From NCBI GenBank assembly GCA_007026445.1, contig VDMD01000167.1, positions 1-43,748 of the forward strand: a DNA stretch of 43,748 bases, in the 5' to 3' direction. Position numbers and translations under genes: made by a program. The DNA comes from Schizophyllum amplum. Lineage: Eukaryota; Basidiomycota; Agaricomycetes; Agaricales; Schizophyllaceae. Shown here piece by piece: positions 10,480 to 21,109 of the stretch (the first letter of the stretch is position 1; every line of letters starts with the position of its first letter). The notes beneath the pieces were generated by a model. That model saw nothing but the letters and a program-made list of their open reading frames with translations, did not search any database and had not been told where the DNA came from.

Positions 10480-11152
10480 GGTGGGGGAAGACAAGGACCG
10501 ATGATCGTCGACCGCGCAACGTCGCTGTTCGCGACGGTGATGTCATGCTAATATGGCCCCGTTCCTGGGCGCGCACCGCGCGTGCTGCTTATTCGACTCC
10601 AAAGCTCTCGACATTAGCAAGAGCATTGCGAGATTTTGGGACTTGGCCATAAGCAATAGCCAGAGCGGACGCGATACGGTCGAGAAGAAGTAGGATCCGC
10701 AATGCGTTCCAACTGTCAAGAACCGGACCGAGATGCCGAACAAGGGTTTCCTCTTTCGGAGAACAAAGACGAGTGACTCCGAGTCCAGAAGTGTGCCATT
10801 ACTTCAGAAGCACGGGTGCGCTTCTGTTCTGATAAGTATTGAATCCGGCTCATCAGATGCCCATTTGTTGTCTTCGGGCCGCTGAGCATGAAGAAAGTGG
10901 CGGTATGGCAGGACTGAGCAGGACATCAATAAAATGCTAGTTTGCAAAGGAGACAGAGAAGTACACACTCGATCCGCCCCAAGCATAGAGAATACGAGTA
11001 TAGTACATGGTGTATTCCGAGCACGCAAGGAGAACTCTTCGTCGTGCACCGTTAGTCAACCGCTCGGTCGACGCTGATCGGGTCCGCTGAAGCTGGGTAC
11101 ATACTGTGCGCCTGGTGCGAAGCGCGTTGCATTTGACACGCCACCAAAGCGC
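10480..11152. other. Intergenic, nothing supported
   Basis: This holds the 5' flank of the gag-like gene and the 3' flank of the Eaf6 gene. The open frames are short and do not resemble proteins; no repeat or RNA gene was seen. Confidence 0.4.
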
Positions 11153-11888
11153 TCAGTCATCCATCGTCCGGGTCTTCTTCGTCTTCCGCCCGCTACTAGT
11201 CTGCGCCGGCAGGTGGATCTCTTCGTCGTCGAAGTCGCTCGCTGTCGCGGCGCGCTCGCGCTTCCGACCGGACTTCTTCGGTGGCGGGCCCGATGAAATG
11301 CTGGGCAGCTTGATGGTGTTGTTGGTCTCTGGTGCAGGCGTGCCCCCCTCGTCCTCGATCAGCTCAAGAGACTGCGAAGTCGAGAGTGTTGGTATAACGG
11401 ATGATGTTAAGTGGTAAATATCCGTGTGGGACAAACAAGGGGGATGGTGCGAGAACGGCGTGCAGACCGGCGCAAAAACAAGGTAGATCATGAGCATACG
11501 AGCTGCCCTCTGCAAGCCCTGCCCCACGCACCTTCTGCCAAGTCATACTACTCGCCGAGAATATCCTATCCGCGTCCGTAACATCGTGCCTTCTCGCACG
11601 CCCCGTGCCACCGCCGGCGCCGCCGGGCGTGGCCTTCAGGTACCCATCGAAGCCCTGGACGATGTTACCGCCCATGTGCGAGTCACCAAGGTAGGACCCT
11701 TCGAGGGCGTGAATCTTGGTTTCTATGCGCGCCTGAGTGAAGGGGGATGTAAGCGTCGGCTAATCAAACGAAACGTAGTCCAGACGCACCAACTGCGCGT
11801 CCATATTGCGCTTGTTCGCGATCGACTGGGCGATTTGCTTCTTGAGCGCCTCATAGCGCTCCTTGTCCTGTGGAGACGGCTCCGCCAT
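11153..11888 (-). CDS. EAF6: Chromatin modification protein Eaf6 (NuA4 subunit)
   Basis: Exons 11888-11790, 11732-11532 and 11371-11153 give 172 residues. The start MAEPSPQDKERYEALKK opens a coiled coil running through the IANKRNMDAQL and IETKIHALEGSYL heptads. The family signature follows: GGNIVQGFDGYLK, then DADRIFSASSMT. The last exon is a basic, low-complexity tail (PPPKKSGRKRERAA) ending in MDD. Eaf6 is a small shared subunit of the NuA4 and related histone acetyltransferase complexes and acts in the nucleus. Introns are 57 and 160 bases, both GT-AG and in phase 0. The glycine-rich insert (GGAGGGTG) after FDGYLK is longer than I would expect but does not break the motif. Confidence 0.9.
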
Positions 11889-12349
11889 TATGGCTTCCAG
11901 TCGTTTTCGAAGCGGAAGTGCTGACGGTCAACGAGGAAGACGACCGGTGCTCAAGCGCTCAGACTGTCATGGTGGTTGGAAGCAAGTCGATAAGCGCGTG
12001 GCTATCTTATCAGAAGTCAACATTCACGTGCTCGGGCTTTGCCGTTGCCCTCTTTGCCAAGTCTCTCATGCCTGGCGTCGCCGCCAAGGCCCCTCCGAGA
12101 GTTCAACCGGCGAGACTGTACTAGTGTGATGGCCATACTCCTCTAGTACCCTGACCACGCCCATGGGTCACTGCACGCGAAGACGCCAAGTTCATCGTGT
12201 ATGGGGCACGGAGAGCCCATCCGCAACACTGAAATGCAGCTCCACGCATCCTCTGTCAATGAATCACGGTCAGTGTAGACTGTCCCCCTCATAATGGAAT
12301 CACTGCAGCCGCGAGATAAAGCTGACTCTCATATTTATACCACAAAGCG
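11889..12349. other. Intergenic, no feature seen
   Basis: Upstream flank of the Eaf6 gene, ending at the dispersed repeat that begins about 12350. No coding or structural signal is convincing. Confidence 0.35.
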
Positions 12350-12444
12350 CTAGTAGCGCCAGAGGCGTAAGCGGATATGAAGGTCCACGTCTTGCAGATG
12401 CGATTGGCGAGCTTGTCTCCGTGCCGCTGAAAGCGGGACGATAA
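12350..12444 (-). repeat. Dispersed repeat copy B, part 1 (split by a MITE)
   Basis: The reverse complement of this stretch contains GCCAATCGCATCTGCAAG and, further on, GGCGCTACTAG. The same two blocks stand in the same order at about 14903-14959 on the plus strand. It continues on the other side of the MITE at 13056-13165. Confidence 0.65.
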
Positions 12445-13051
12445 TAGGGGAGGTCAGAGTGAGCGATTCTGGTGTGATTCTGAGTGCGATTCCGAACGCG
12501 ATTCTAAAGTCCAGAATCGCGTTCGACCGTGGGAGAATCACGGATCGCAGAATCGCACTCAGAATCGCGTCTGGAGGCGATTCTACTCTCAGAATCGCAT
12601 TCAGAATCACACTTCTGTCGGCCAGCCTTTGTATTTTGCTTTTCTTACTGCCTTCTAGCCTACCTGTGGGCTCTGTAGCACGTATATAGACTCTCTTGAG
12701 TGGTCCTGAATATCCAGCGCAGTTGGAGACCTCTACGACGTCTTTTGGCCCTGTAATAAGCATATACACCCTTCTTGGAGGAAAATAATGAATTTTCTGT
12801 GAGTTCTGGCTCAACGTGTAATATACGAAGGTAGTAGTGAAGTCATAGGGCACACAGAAGCCTTCAACGACGGAAAACAAGAGGAAATTGCAGAATCGTG
12901 TTCAAGAATCGCACTCAGAATCACGTTTCGGGAAAAGGCGGTCAGAGTGCCAACGCGATTCCGGTGCGATTCTGGGAGGACGTCCAGATCACAATCGCGT
13001 TCGGAATCACACTCAGAATCACACCAGAATCGTTCACTCTGACCTCCCCTA
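12445..13051. mobile_element. MITE with about 58-bp inverted ends, 607 bp
   Basis: The first ~58 bases (TAGGGGAGGTCAGAGTGAGC and onward) are repeated as the reverse complement at the right end with about two mismatches. The flanks share ATAA (12441-12444 and 13052-13055); an equally exact reading is a 3-bp AAT with the ends one base shorter. The termini are built of GATTC units about 12 bases apart, and more copies of AGAATCGC or its complement lie inside. No transposase is encoded. A 3- or 4-bp duplication does not fix the superfamily; PIF/Harbinger-type is possible. Confidence 0.82.
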
Positions 13052-13055
13052 ATAA

Positions 13056-13165
13056 GTCCATACCTGAAGTAACGTGGCTTGGAGCTTCCACATTCAGGGC
13101 GGTCGACAGCTGCCGCGAGCAGGGCGCGAGTCACTGGCTCGCGGTGTCATCGCCCCGCCACCGGC
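13056..13165 (-). repeat. Dispersed repeat copy B, part 2
   Basis: On the minus strand this reads GCGATGACACCGCGAG, then GCGGCAGCTGTCGA and GCTCCAAGCCACGTT, in the order found at 14800-14870 on the plus strand. With 12350-12444 it is one repeat copy interrupted by the MITE. Confidence 0.68.
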
Positions 13166-13474
13166 GTCAGAGGCGAGACTCTAGTCGATGGGGACGAATG
13201 TGAGAACTGAGGCCAGCGGCTCAAGGACTGCGTATTCTTCCAGCTGGTCTCTAGGTATGGAGGTCCCTTTGAGGACTATAGGCTGCCCAAGATAGGAATC
13301 AAAGCAGGGCTCTTGCCACTGGCCAGTGGCAGAAGCGCAAGCCGAGTGTGAGACAAGCAGCGCCCTAGACTCGCGACGGGCTCGCGATCGCATCAGTGAT
13401 GCCGTATAGAGAGTTCACAAGGGGCTCCCCACGCTCTTCTCATCTCCCCGCGCCTTGACACCGCGATTTTTTCC

Positions 13475-13481
13475 TATATAT
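13475..13481 (+). promoter_or_regulatory. TATA box before the small conserved gene
   Basis: TATATAT lies 47 bases upstream of ATG 13522, which implies a short leader. Confidence 0.35.
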
Positions 13482-13521
13482 CCGCCCTGTAATCCCCTCG
13501 TCTTTCTTTCAACACGCCACC

Positions 13522-14236
13522 ATGGTCAGCATCGCCCTTCGCCGTTTCTCCAACCCCGTCGTCGAGCCCTCGACGGCCGAGGACAAAGAGGTCCCGCCCT
13601 CCAGCGAGTTGCCCTCGCGGCCCCTCAGCATTGCCAGCATCGCGAACCTCTTCCTCAAGATGCGCCAGCACAAGGAGCAGTCCACGGCGAAGCCCAAACA
13701 GGTCACCTCTTCCAGCGGCGAGAAGCCGAGCTCGCACGCAAGCATCGAGGAGAACATGACCACCACGAAACGTGTACCGCTGCAGCGCAAGGATGAATAC
13801 ATCTGCATGGGCGGCGTCAATGCGACGGTGCTCCTGCGCGCGACGCGGACGCAGTTGATGGAGACAGCAGAGCTGCTAGGGGCGAACGTCCTCGTCGATG
13901 AGCAGTGAGTCCCAATGGTTCTGTCTCTGCGCATCACTCGCTGACTTGAGCTGCAGCTGGGAAGGTGAATACGGCCCTTAGCAGGGGAGAGATGCGATGC
14001 TGATCATCTTTTAGTCATCATCAACTGCCCGAAGAACACTCGCACCGGGTCCTACAAAGTCGTCGTACGTTCCCCGTTGTCTGCTAGCCCCCCCAGTTAC
14101 TGAGCGATTTTTCCAGGTGACCTACAGCGCCTCCGCGACCCGCTCGTCTGCCCGCGATCCGCGCAAACCCATCGCGATGGACCTGGCCAAGGGCGTCGAG
14201 GGCCTCATGACCATCCTCCGGCGCAACGACGATTAA
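13522..14236 (+). CDS. Small basidiomycete protein of unknown function
   Basis: Start ATG 13522 has an excellent context (cgccaccATGG). Exons 13522-13904, 13957-13964, 14015-14064 and 14117-14236 give 186 residues; exon 2 is only 8 bases and is required to keep frame. The first 90 residues are low-complexity and polar. The rest looks like a folded alpha/beta domain: DEYICMGGVNATVLLRATRT, then HWEVIINCPKNTRTGSYKVV, then VTYSASATRSS, ending GLMTILRRNDD. There is no signal peptide or membrane segment. I do not recognise a characterised family. The gene is flanked by inverted copies of a dispersed repeat, and a homopolymer of C follows it at 14271-14280. Confidence 0.7.
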
Positions 14237-14796
14237 GGCGGGGCGCAACGAAGGTTAAGACGCATAACACCCCCCCCCCCAAATACCACATTCCCATTCG
14301 TGTACACTACCTCTTCCCGCGCCTAGGATCCCTTCGCGCGCCCACCCCCTCCCTTACCTCCCGCGGATATACCGCCGTGCGCATCATGTCGATGGAGACG
14401 GACATATGAATCAGGATTGTATAGTTGTTTCTCCCGGACTCTCTTGTTTCTCCCGGAATATTTCTTGCTACCCTTCGCTCTTTCGTCCCTTCGCTTCAGT
14501 GGCCTGCATCATAACCTTCACGATCTTTGGCTCCGTATTCGAGCTGTACCATAACTTATTGTACATATTCCCCGTCTTGGCGCGCACCTATAGTACCTCT
14601 CTCAACTGCTACGTATAATCCTATATTCTGTCTACCCTGTTGCAGAGCGCGATTTCTGGACACCCTTCCTAGTCAGAAACGGACCAATCGTGAGTGCGCA
14701 ACTGCAAGTGACAGCAGGCTGAGAGCCGACCATTGCGCAGTTCTCGAAAGCCGAGTCCTCAGCGTGAGTCCCGTTCCCCATCTGACGCTCATGGCG

Positions 14797-14965
14797 GTGC
14801 GATGACACCGCGAGTCACTGACTCGCGGCAGCTGTCGATAGCCCTGGAGATCAAAGCTCCAAGCCACGTTGTAGCTATCGACCCATGCTCCGCTAATGGG
14901 TGCCAATCGCATCTGCAAGGCGTCTTTAGACTTCCGTACCGCAGCTGTGGCGCTACTAGATTTGA
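14797..14965 (+). repeat. Dispersed repeat copy A (uninterrupted)
   Basis: This copy carries in order GCGATGACACCGCGAG, GCGGCAGCTGTCGA, CTCCAAGCCACGTT, GCCAATCGCATCTGCAAG and GGCGCTACTAG, the same blocks found inverted and split at 12350-13165. Inside it, 14808-14828 is a perfect palindrome with 10-bp arms around one base (arm CCGCGAGTCA). It could be a solo terminal repeat or a MITE; the ends were not defined. Confidence 0.65.
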
Positions 14966-15307
14966 ATACGAGAGTCTGGCTATCTCGCGGCCACAGTGAT
15001 TCGACAGTGACTCCTTGTAATTAGCAGCGCAATCCAGAGAATGTGTGTTCTCGGCGTGCATTCAGAGGTGGGATGAGCCATGCGCTATGCTCAACGTGTA
15101 CGTAACAGTCGTTCGCAGTTTGGCAAAACATGGCGGCAAATCCCGCTCACGTGAATGTTGAACCTTCGATTAGATAGCCACGTGCTTTTCACTTCGTGAC
15201 AAAACCTCTATCATCGAGTCCTTCTCCCTTGCTTCCATCTGGCCACGGGCATCATCAGAACAGGACACACTACCCAAGCATCCTTTCTACCTACAGCTCC
15301 CTGCCAT
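14966..15307. other. Intergenic flank of the PIH1 gene
   Basis: No coding signal. It holds the promoter of the PIH1 gene, without a clear TATA box. Confidence 0.35.
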
Positions 15308-16459
15308 ATGCCCGTCGTCACCATCACGCCGAAGGCGCACTTCGTTGCGAAAACTTCTGTGGTCAGCCCTCCCGCGGCCGAACCTGCTCTTCTGCCGACT
15401 GCGACTACTGGAACGCCCTTCCCGGCTTCGAGGAAGGTGTTTGTCAACATCTCGTATTCTGAGCGCATACCTGCACCGCCTGATGGCATTCCTCTGGACC
15501 ACCCGGCGTGGCACTTGCCGCTCATCGTCTCAGAACCACGTACGGACAAGGATAAAGGTGAGAATCATCACGACAGACTAATTTAGCGTCCTTGAGACCA
15601 TTTGATCTCACGAACGCTAGCTGGAAAGGACTCTACGGTCATCGATGCCATCTTCAACAACAGCATAAAGACGCGCGTCTTGACAGAGCCTGATTTCAAG
15701 CTCGCTGTCATCGGTTGGTATTCTGCCTTCTGCGTAGACTATGGGAAATTTTAACACATCACAGAGACTGTCTTCCAGCACTTGGAGTCATTAGCGCAAT
15801 TCCGCGGCCTGATCCTCAGTAGGCAGATTTCGCAGCCAAATATCGCCTCGAAGGGCAAGCTCGAACCGCGCAAGGTCAACGTGCCGGACTCCGCGCCCAA
15901 GGCTTCGTCTTCGAAAGGCGAGATCATTGCTCCGGGTGTCAGTCCGTCGTCCGCGGGCGCAGCTGCGCCGAAATCCATACTCAAGAAGCCACTGATCGAG
16001 GAGATCTCATCTACGGAGTCGGCGTCGGCGTCGTCGTCTTCGAAGGAGGACACTCCCTCTATCAGCTTGAAAAAGCTGTCATACACGTACCATCGCGCTC
16101 TCAGCGAGGACAAGTTGCAGAATATCGTGACTATCCGTATGCCGGAGGGCTTATTGGTCAGTGTCTTCAGACTTGACATCTATGTTTTCTGACGCCTCTC
16201 CGCCTCTGACATGAACTTCTTATCAACCATTTAGACACGAGATACTCTCAAGAGCACGACGCTCGACGTCGAGCCGCACCGTATCATGTTTGCGCTGCCG
16301 GGGTGCCAGACCTTGGACATCGTCATACCGATGAACAGTGGCAAGGCGCCGGCCAAAGATCCAGTGGCGATGCAGCTCGCGCGTGCGGTGCCGATTGATA
16401 TTGACTCAGTACGCGCCGAGTGGAGGGTCAAGGATGGGGTAGTAAGAGTGTTATTCTGA
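15308..16459 (+). CDS. PIH1: PIH1 domain protein (PIH1D1/Nop17-like)
   Basis: Exons 15308-15557, 15621-15713, 15765-16156 and 16235-16459 give 319 residues. The N-terminal PIH1 domain (about residues 10-135) shows KVFVNISYSERIPAPP, a HLPLIVSEPRTDKDK stretch, VIDAIFNNS and the Arg- and Leu-rich QFRGLILSRQI. A low-complexity linker rich in Ser and Ala follows. The C-terminal ~75 residues form a CS-like beta-sandwich (TLDVEPHRIMFALPG ... VRVLF). PIH1 proteins join Tah1 and Rvb1/Rvb2 in the R2TP co-chaperone, which with Hsp90 assembles box C/D snoRNPs, PIKK kinases and RNA polymerase. No other R2TP gene lies in the window. Confidence 0.86.
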
Positions 16460-17024
16460 GAGCATTGTCTGTGTGAGTGGAGGTTTTGATTTCCGCTTTT
16501 CATGCTGACACTCTAGGGCAGACGATTAATCTGGACGCTGTAATTTGGTTGTCATACTATGCTTTCCAGCACGCGCTCGCATACCTCAAGTTCGTCACAT
16601 TGGCCATAACGTTGCCCTACATGTGGCACGTGCAAACCATGTGATCGTGATGTTCTCAATATTGCGGCCAGAAAGTGAATGCAATGCATCTCCCAGCCTC
16701 GACGCATACGCACGCTATCAGCTCACTGTTATTTTCTTTGACATCTGCAGAGTACGGCCACGAAAACAAACGCGTCATACGCCAGCGATCTTCAGGAAAG
16801 CCACGGCGATGCTCCTCGATCTTATCCGCGTCGCCATGCGCGAGTCTTAGGTGCTCTGTCAATTGACTCAGAGCTCCGCCGTATTTGAGACCTCCCATAC
16901 GCATACGTTCTACAGGATATGCGCTCATAGCTGCACCGCCCCCACGTATTAATGGCCGTCGGTCAATTAACCCTGACTCTCCGCGCCGCGAGACATCTCA
17001 CCGGGCTCCGTCCCTCCCTCAGGA
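16460..17024. other. Intergenic, upstream of lectin 1
   Basis: The ORFs here are short shadows. The end of this stretch is the core promoter of lectin 1. Confidence 0.35.
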
Positions 17025-17032
17025 TATATAAG
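17025..17032 (+). promoter_or_regulatory. TATA box of lectin 1
   Basis: TATATAAG starts 100 bases before the ATG. A C/T-rich start-site region follows (TCCTCTGCTCAATTTCC). Confidence 0.6.
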
Positions 17033-17124
17033 GCGGCCGTCCTCTGCTCAATTTCCTCAGCAACCCCAGCTCATCCACACTCCAGCACTTCAGCGGCTTA
17101 GCACTCGCCTCCGACAGCCTCACC

Positions 17125-18155
17125 ATGTACTCCGTTGCACTCCTCGCTCTCCTTCCGGCCGTGCTCGCCAAGCCGTTCCCCCGTCAGACAACCATTGGGC
17201 CGGGGAGCTCCGTCTACATTCACCCGAACGGGAACGCCAACTACTGCCTCGGTGCCACCGGCACGAGCAACGGCGACGCCGTTGAGATTTTCGATTGCGG
17301 CACCAAGAGCGAGAGCACGCCGACATGGGTCTTTGACACGAGCAAGCGGCGGTTCCAGCTTAGCGGTACGCAGATGTGCCTTGACGCTGGCAACAACCGT
17401 GAGCACAATCCCCATTTCCCTCTGCGCACACATTCTGACTCGTTAATCAGCCAGCGATGGCGTCTCGATGAAGGTTTGGCAGTGCTACGACAACCTCAAC
17501 CAGCAGTTGTGGAACTACAACTCCGGCACGCAGCACTTCTCCGTCGGCTCGGGCGCTCAGTGCCTCGACCTTCGCGACGGCAACCTTGGCTCCGGTGCTG
17601 CTACTCAGACCTGGACATGCAGCACCGATAACAACAACCAGAAGTGGAGTGTCGCCGCTGCCGCCAGTGGCACCACCACCGGCACTTCACCCGCGACGTC
17701 GTCGACCGCCACTGGCGGCCAGGCGCTGCACCCGAATGGCAACAGCGGCAAGTGCTTGAACGTCGCGGGCGATGCGGCAGATGGTACGCCCGTGCAGATC
17801 GAAGACTGCAATGACTCGGCCAACCAGAAATTCGTTCTGTCGCGCGGGACCACCGCCGTCAAGCTCGCGGGCACAAACTTCTGCCTTGACGCCGGTGAAA
17901 ACAGTACGTCTTTCATTCCCACAACTTGACTTCGCAGTCGCTGACAAAATTGCAGTCGGCAATGGCCAGTCCATGAAGATTTGGCAGTGCTACGACAATC
18001 TCGCCCAGCAGACGTGGTACTACACCGCCGACAACCGCATCGCCGTCCAGGGGTACGGCCAGTGCCTCGACGTCAGCCGTGGTGTGCTCACCAACGGCAA
18101 CACCATGCAGACGTGGGCTTGCACGGACGGCAACACCAACCAGATCTGGAACTAA
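17125..18155 (+). CDS. Secreted ricin-B-type lectin 1
   Basis: Exons 17125-17398, 17451-17903 and 17956-18155 give 308 residues. A signal peptide (MYSVALLALLPAVLA) is followed by KPFPRQ, which could be trimmed after the Arg. The mature protein is two related beta-trefoil-like blocks of about 135 residues joined by a Ser/Thr/Gly linker. Carbohydrate-binding repeats are marked by YIHPNGN or LHPNGNS starts, CLDAG and CLDL/CLDV turns and QxW-type motifs (QQLW, NQKW, NQKF, QQTW, NQIW). It is predicted to bind glycans outside the cell. No catalytic domain is attached, so this is a lectin and not a complete AB toxin. A close paralog lies at 30742-31853 on the other strand. Confidence 0.9.
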
Positions 18156-19112
18156 ATCGATGGCGGATGAGATTGTTTTTGATGATTGAATTGTGAAGGA
18201 CTTTTGACTCGCTTTGTACCATTGGACTTTGTACTTCGTTATACGCCCTCGCTTTCGTTGCATGTACACAATCCTGTAGTGACACCCAATGCACCCACTT
18301 TCGTTCTCACCCATTGTGCGCCCGACTTCATAGGAATGTGGTCTTCAAAGCGAGTTCAGTGCAATTCTCTTTACTAACTTTCCCTTTTCATTCCCTGTTT
18401 CAACTCTTTCCCAACTTCTATAAGTCGGGATTTCTTTTGGCAACTAAGCAAATCTGCTGTTGCCTCCTCTTTCCATAACCACAAAGTCACATACAACGCC
18501 CAATACCATCATCCCGAGTCAACATCATGAGTCTAAAAGTTATCGTATATCATAAGTCGAGCAAAGGGAGGAACGTGGCACGTGCACAAGTCCTTGGAGA
18601 GAAGGATGCCCGTCCGCAACGGCAGGCCCCTACACTCGCACGCGCGGACCCTCGTCTCACCGGTGGCTGCACAAATTTCACTGGTGCGGGCACAAATGGT
18701 CGGACTCCGCGGCGTGTACGGCAGGTGTACGGACTGTTCATGCGAGGGTATCGATTCCACTGGATCGTCACGTGGCCGGCCTCTCTTCACAGAGACTGGG
18801 TTCATCATGGCTGTCATTGGCTTTATTCGCACACTTTCGTAAGTACCTCGAACGCCTGGTCGTACCGGCTTGGTACCGGCGTGTGCGCGAATGGCTGACG
18901 GTGTGACCCCTGCTCTGTGTTGCACATATGTACGGCTAACGTGCGACCCCAGCCGCCGAGTTGGGATATCACAGCGTCAGTTGTACATGTGTTCCGCAGA
19001 CTAGATTGCTGCTCGAGGTCTACAGTGCGGATAGGGTCGTCTCTGTTCAGGGACACCGCCCGAATAACAATTACCTACCTACCTACCATCAGTTCCAGTT
19101 AGTACACAGCTG
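18156..19112. other. Intergenic, no supported gene
   Basis: The first ~250 bases are the 3' flank of lectin 1. An open frame at 18527-18898 has no family likeness. A short frame MAVIGFIRTLS at 18808, followed by a GTAAGT donor, could be a small gene, but no convincing second exon was found. Confidence 0.35.
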
Positions 19113-19993
19113 CTATGATACGTCTAGCGTCTTCAAAAACGCCTTCACCTTCCCTTCATACATCCCCCCACCGTCGGGGTCGACTGCCTCTATACACCGC
19201 TTGATCGCCACGACGTGCTTCGGATTGGGCGCGTTTATCCACACCCGTCCGTTCATCCCCACGGCGGCCTCTAAAGGGAACATCGAGCCCAGCAGCGGCA
19301 GCAGGAAGTGATCCGGGGAGAGCAGTCTGTCGCGTGATTAGTAACTTGTAGCGAGATCTTAGAGCCACAGGAACTGTGCCAACAAAAATCATGCAAGACT
19401 CACTGTCGACACATCAAGAGGCTACAGCGGACGAGGAAGCCGCCTTTGAGCTCCCCGAATCCCTCGGCCTTACGCGTTTGTGCATCGAAGCACTCGAGCT
19501 CAGGATCCATGTCGCGATGCGCGAGGGAGACGCGTGCGTAGACGAGAGAGCCGACCTACGTCTCGGCATCCGTTAGCTGAAGAGGCCGTGTGGAGAGATA
19601 AGATGTTATATTGGCCTCACCTTCAGTTGTGGTCGATTGCGCTTAGTCGCGCCCTCGAATGCAAGGCCGTCCAGGTTCGCGTTGTGCGCGGCGCCAATGT
19701 CAACGCGGTACGCCTCACCGACGCGGAGTGTTACAATGCCCAGGACGGACTCTTGTGCCGCGGGAACATACTGTCTCATACTTCACTATTCATCGCACTT
19801 TTCGAGACAGGAAATAACCCACCCTCCGCGAATTGGCATCCACCCACCACCGTGCGTTATTGGGCGAATGGTGGACCGTGCCAGCTTTGGTCGCTATGAT
19901 GTTGCCAGTGCCTTCCTCCTGTCGGAGTCCGGGGCCAAGTTTGAGGTTTACATGCTGCGCCGGGACTGGCTCGCCAGGCAGTACGGCGGTCAT
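19113..19993 (-). CDS. RRP40: Exosome RNA-binding subunit Rrp40
   Basis: Exons 19993-19823, 19770-19621, 19555-19404 and 19326-19113 give 228 residues, close to yeast Rrp40. The N-terminal domain opens MTAVLPGEPVPAQH and GPGLRQEEG. The S1 domain runs from YVPAAQESVLGIVTLRVGEA through LVYARVSLAHRDMDPELEC. The C-terminal KH domain carries the diagnostic VGMNGRVWINAP. Rrp40 is one of three S1/KH cap proteins on the nine-subunit RNA exosome and helps feed RNA into the channel in nucleus and cytoplasm. All introns are GT-AG and 49-77 bases long. It is divergent from the Vps37 gene, with about 200 bases between start codons. Confidence 0.93.
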
Positions 19994-20195
19994 CGTGAAA
20001 GAACAATGGAAGAACAATGCAAAAATACGAAATGACGGATTTGGCAGGTGCTTGCATCGGTCCGACAGCCCGCTGTATGTGGCGTCAGGCTTCCAGAGAG
20101 CTCACTCACTCAAACGCTGACATTGCCTGCTTAAGTTACTGCTCAGACATTCCAGCCACCTTGTCCCCTTCCCTACTCCTCCACTCCATCGAACA
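19994..20195. promoter_or_regulatory. Shared promoter region of Rrp40 and Vps37
   Basis: The 202 bases between two divergent start codons must hold both promoters. No TATA box is evident, as is usual for housekeeping genes. Confidence 0.5.
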
Positions 20196-20979
20196 ATGCA
20201 GGACCCACACACGCAACCATCCCTCAATACCCAACTCACCCATGACTTCCCCGAGCTCGCGCGCCTATCGTGAGCGCTCCCACCCGCCGCATCGCCGAGC
20301 CTGCGTTGACGGTACATAGACGTGAAGATCTCGAGGACATGCTTGCCGATCCGGAATACTTCCAAGCGATTCTGCACACCCTTCCCCGCGCACGCGCATT
20401 GATGGACGAGGAGTCCGCAATGAGCGTGGAGGTGGAGGGCCTGGCGCGTGCGTATCCTGCTCTGCGATTATACTACGCGACTGAGCCTGTCTCAATAGAG
20501 GCGAACACCGCCCAGCAAGATTCCCTCTACCAACTGCGCGCGCAGACGCAAGAATCCTTCGATCAGGCCAAAGCACTGGAGGCGCGATGGAAGGAGCTCG
20601 AGAAGGAGCAACGAGACGTCTACCAGGTGCGCTCAGTGTATGCACAATAACCAGAGGCATACTGTCTGACCCTCTTCTACCTAACTCTCTTCTACAGCGT
20701 TTCACCCCCCAATTCCTCCTCATGCGCCTCCGACACGCCACCACCGCCCAAGACGATCTGTCTGAGACGCTCGCAAACGCCTTCGTCTCCTCATCCGCGT
20801 CTACCTCAATATCTGCTGAACCCTCCGGCGGCGTAGGCACACCGGTCGGTGGCACTCTGGCCGGCAAGGACATCGACGACTTCGTGCGCGAGTACAGGGA
20901 GCTCAGGAAGGTGTACCACAAACGCATGGTCTGGGGCGACAAGTGGACAATTGGCGACGTCGAGTGGAGGGATGACTGA
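20196..20979 (+). CDS. VPS37: ESCRT-I subunit Vps37 (Mod(r) domain)
   Basis: Exons 20196-20269, 20320-20626 and 20698-20979 give 220 residues. The Mod(r) domain begins SREDLEDMLADPEYFQAILHTLP. It continues through a long helix (EGLARAYPALRLY ... LRAQTQESFDQAKALEARWKELEKEQ) and closes with RFTPQFLLMRLRHATTAQDDLSE, the typical C-terminal helical block. A Ser/Gly linker and a short tail rich in charged residues follow. Vps37 pairs with Vps23, Vps28 and Mvb12 in ESCRT-I, which sorts ubiquitinated cargo at endosomes. Its 3' end faces that of RPT5, 130 bases apart. Confidence 0.88.
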
Positions 20980-21109
20980 GTACTGAGCACCACCAATAGG
21001 ATGCTTACACTCGTCGAACAACTGACTGTTGCGCGGACTGGTCCATCGATAGCACTCACAGAACGAATTACCAAGTAAACTACAATGCGAAAGGACGTGA
21101 TTGAACAAG

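Noticed and set aside
17125..18155. Ricin-like toxin
   Set aside because: Only B-chain-type carbohydrate-binding repeats are present; there is no N-glycosidase chain, so it is annotated as a lectin.
18527..18898. A 123-codon plus-strand frame after lectin 1
   Set aside because: No homology cue, no splice partner, and its content does not look like folded protein.
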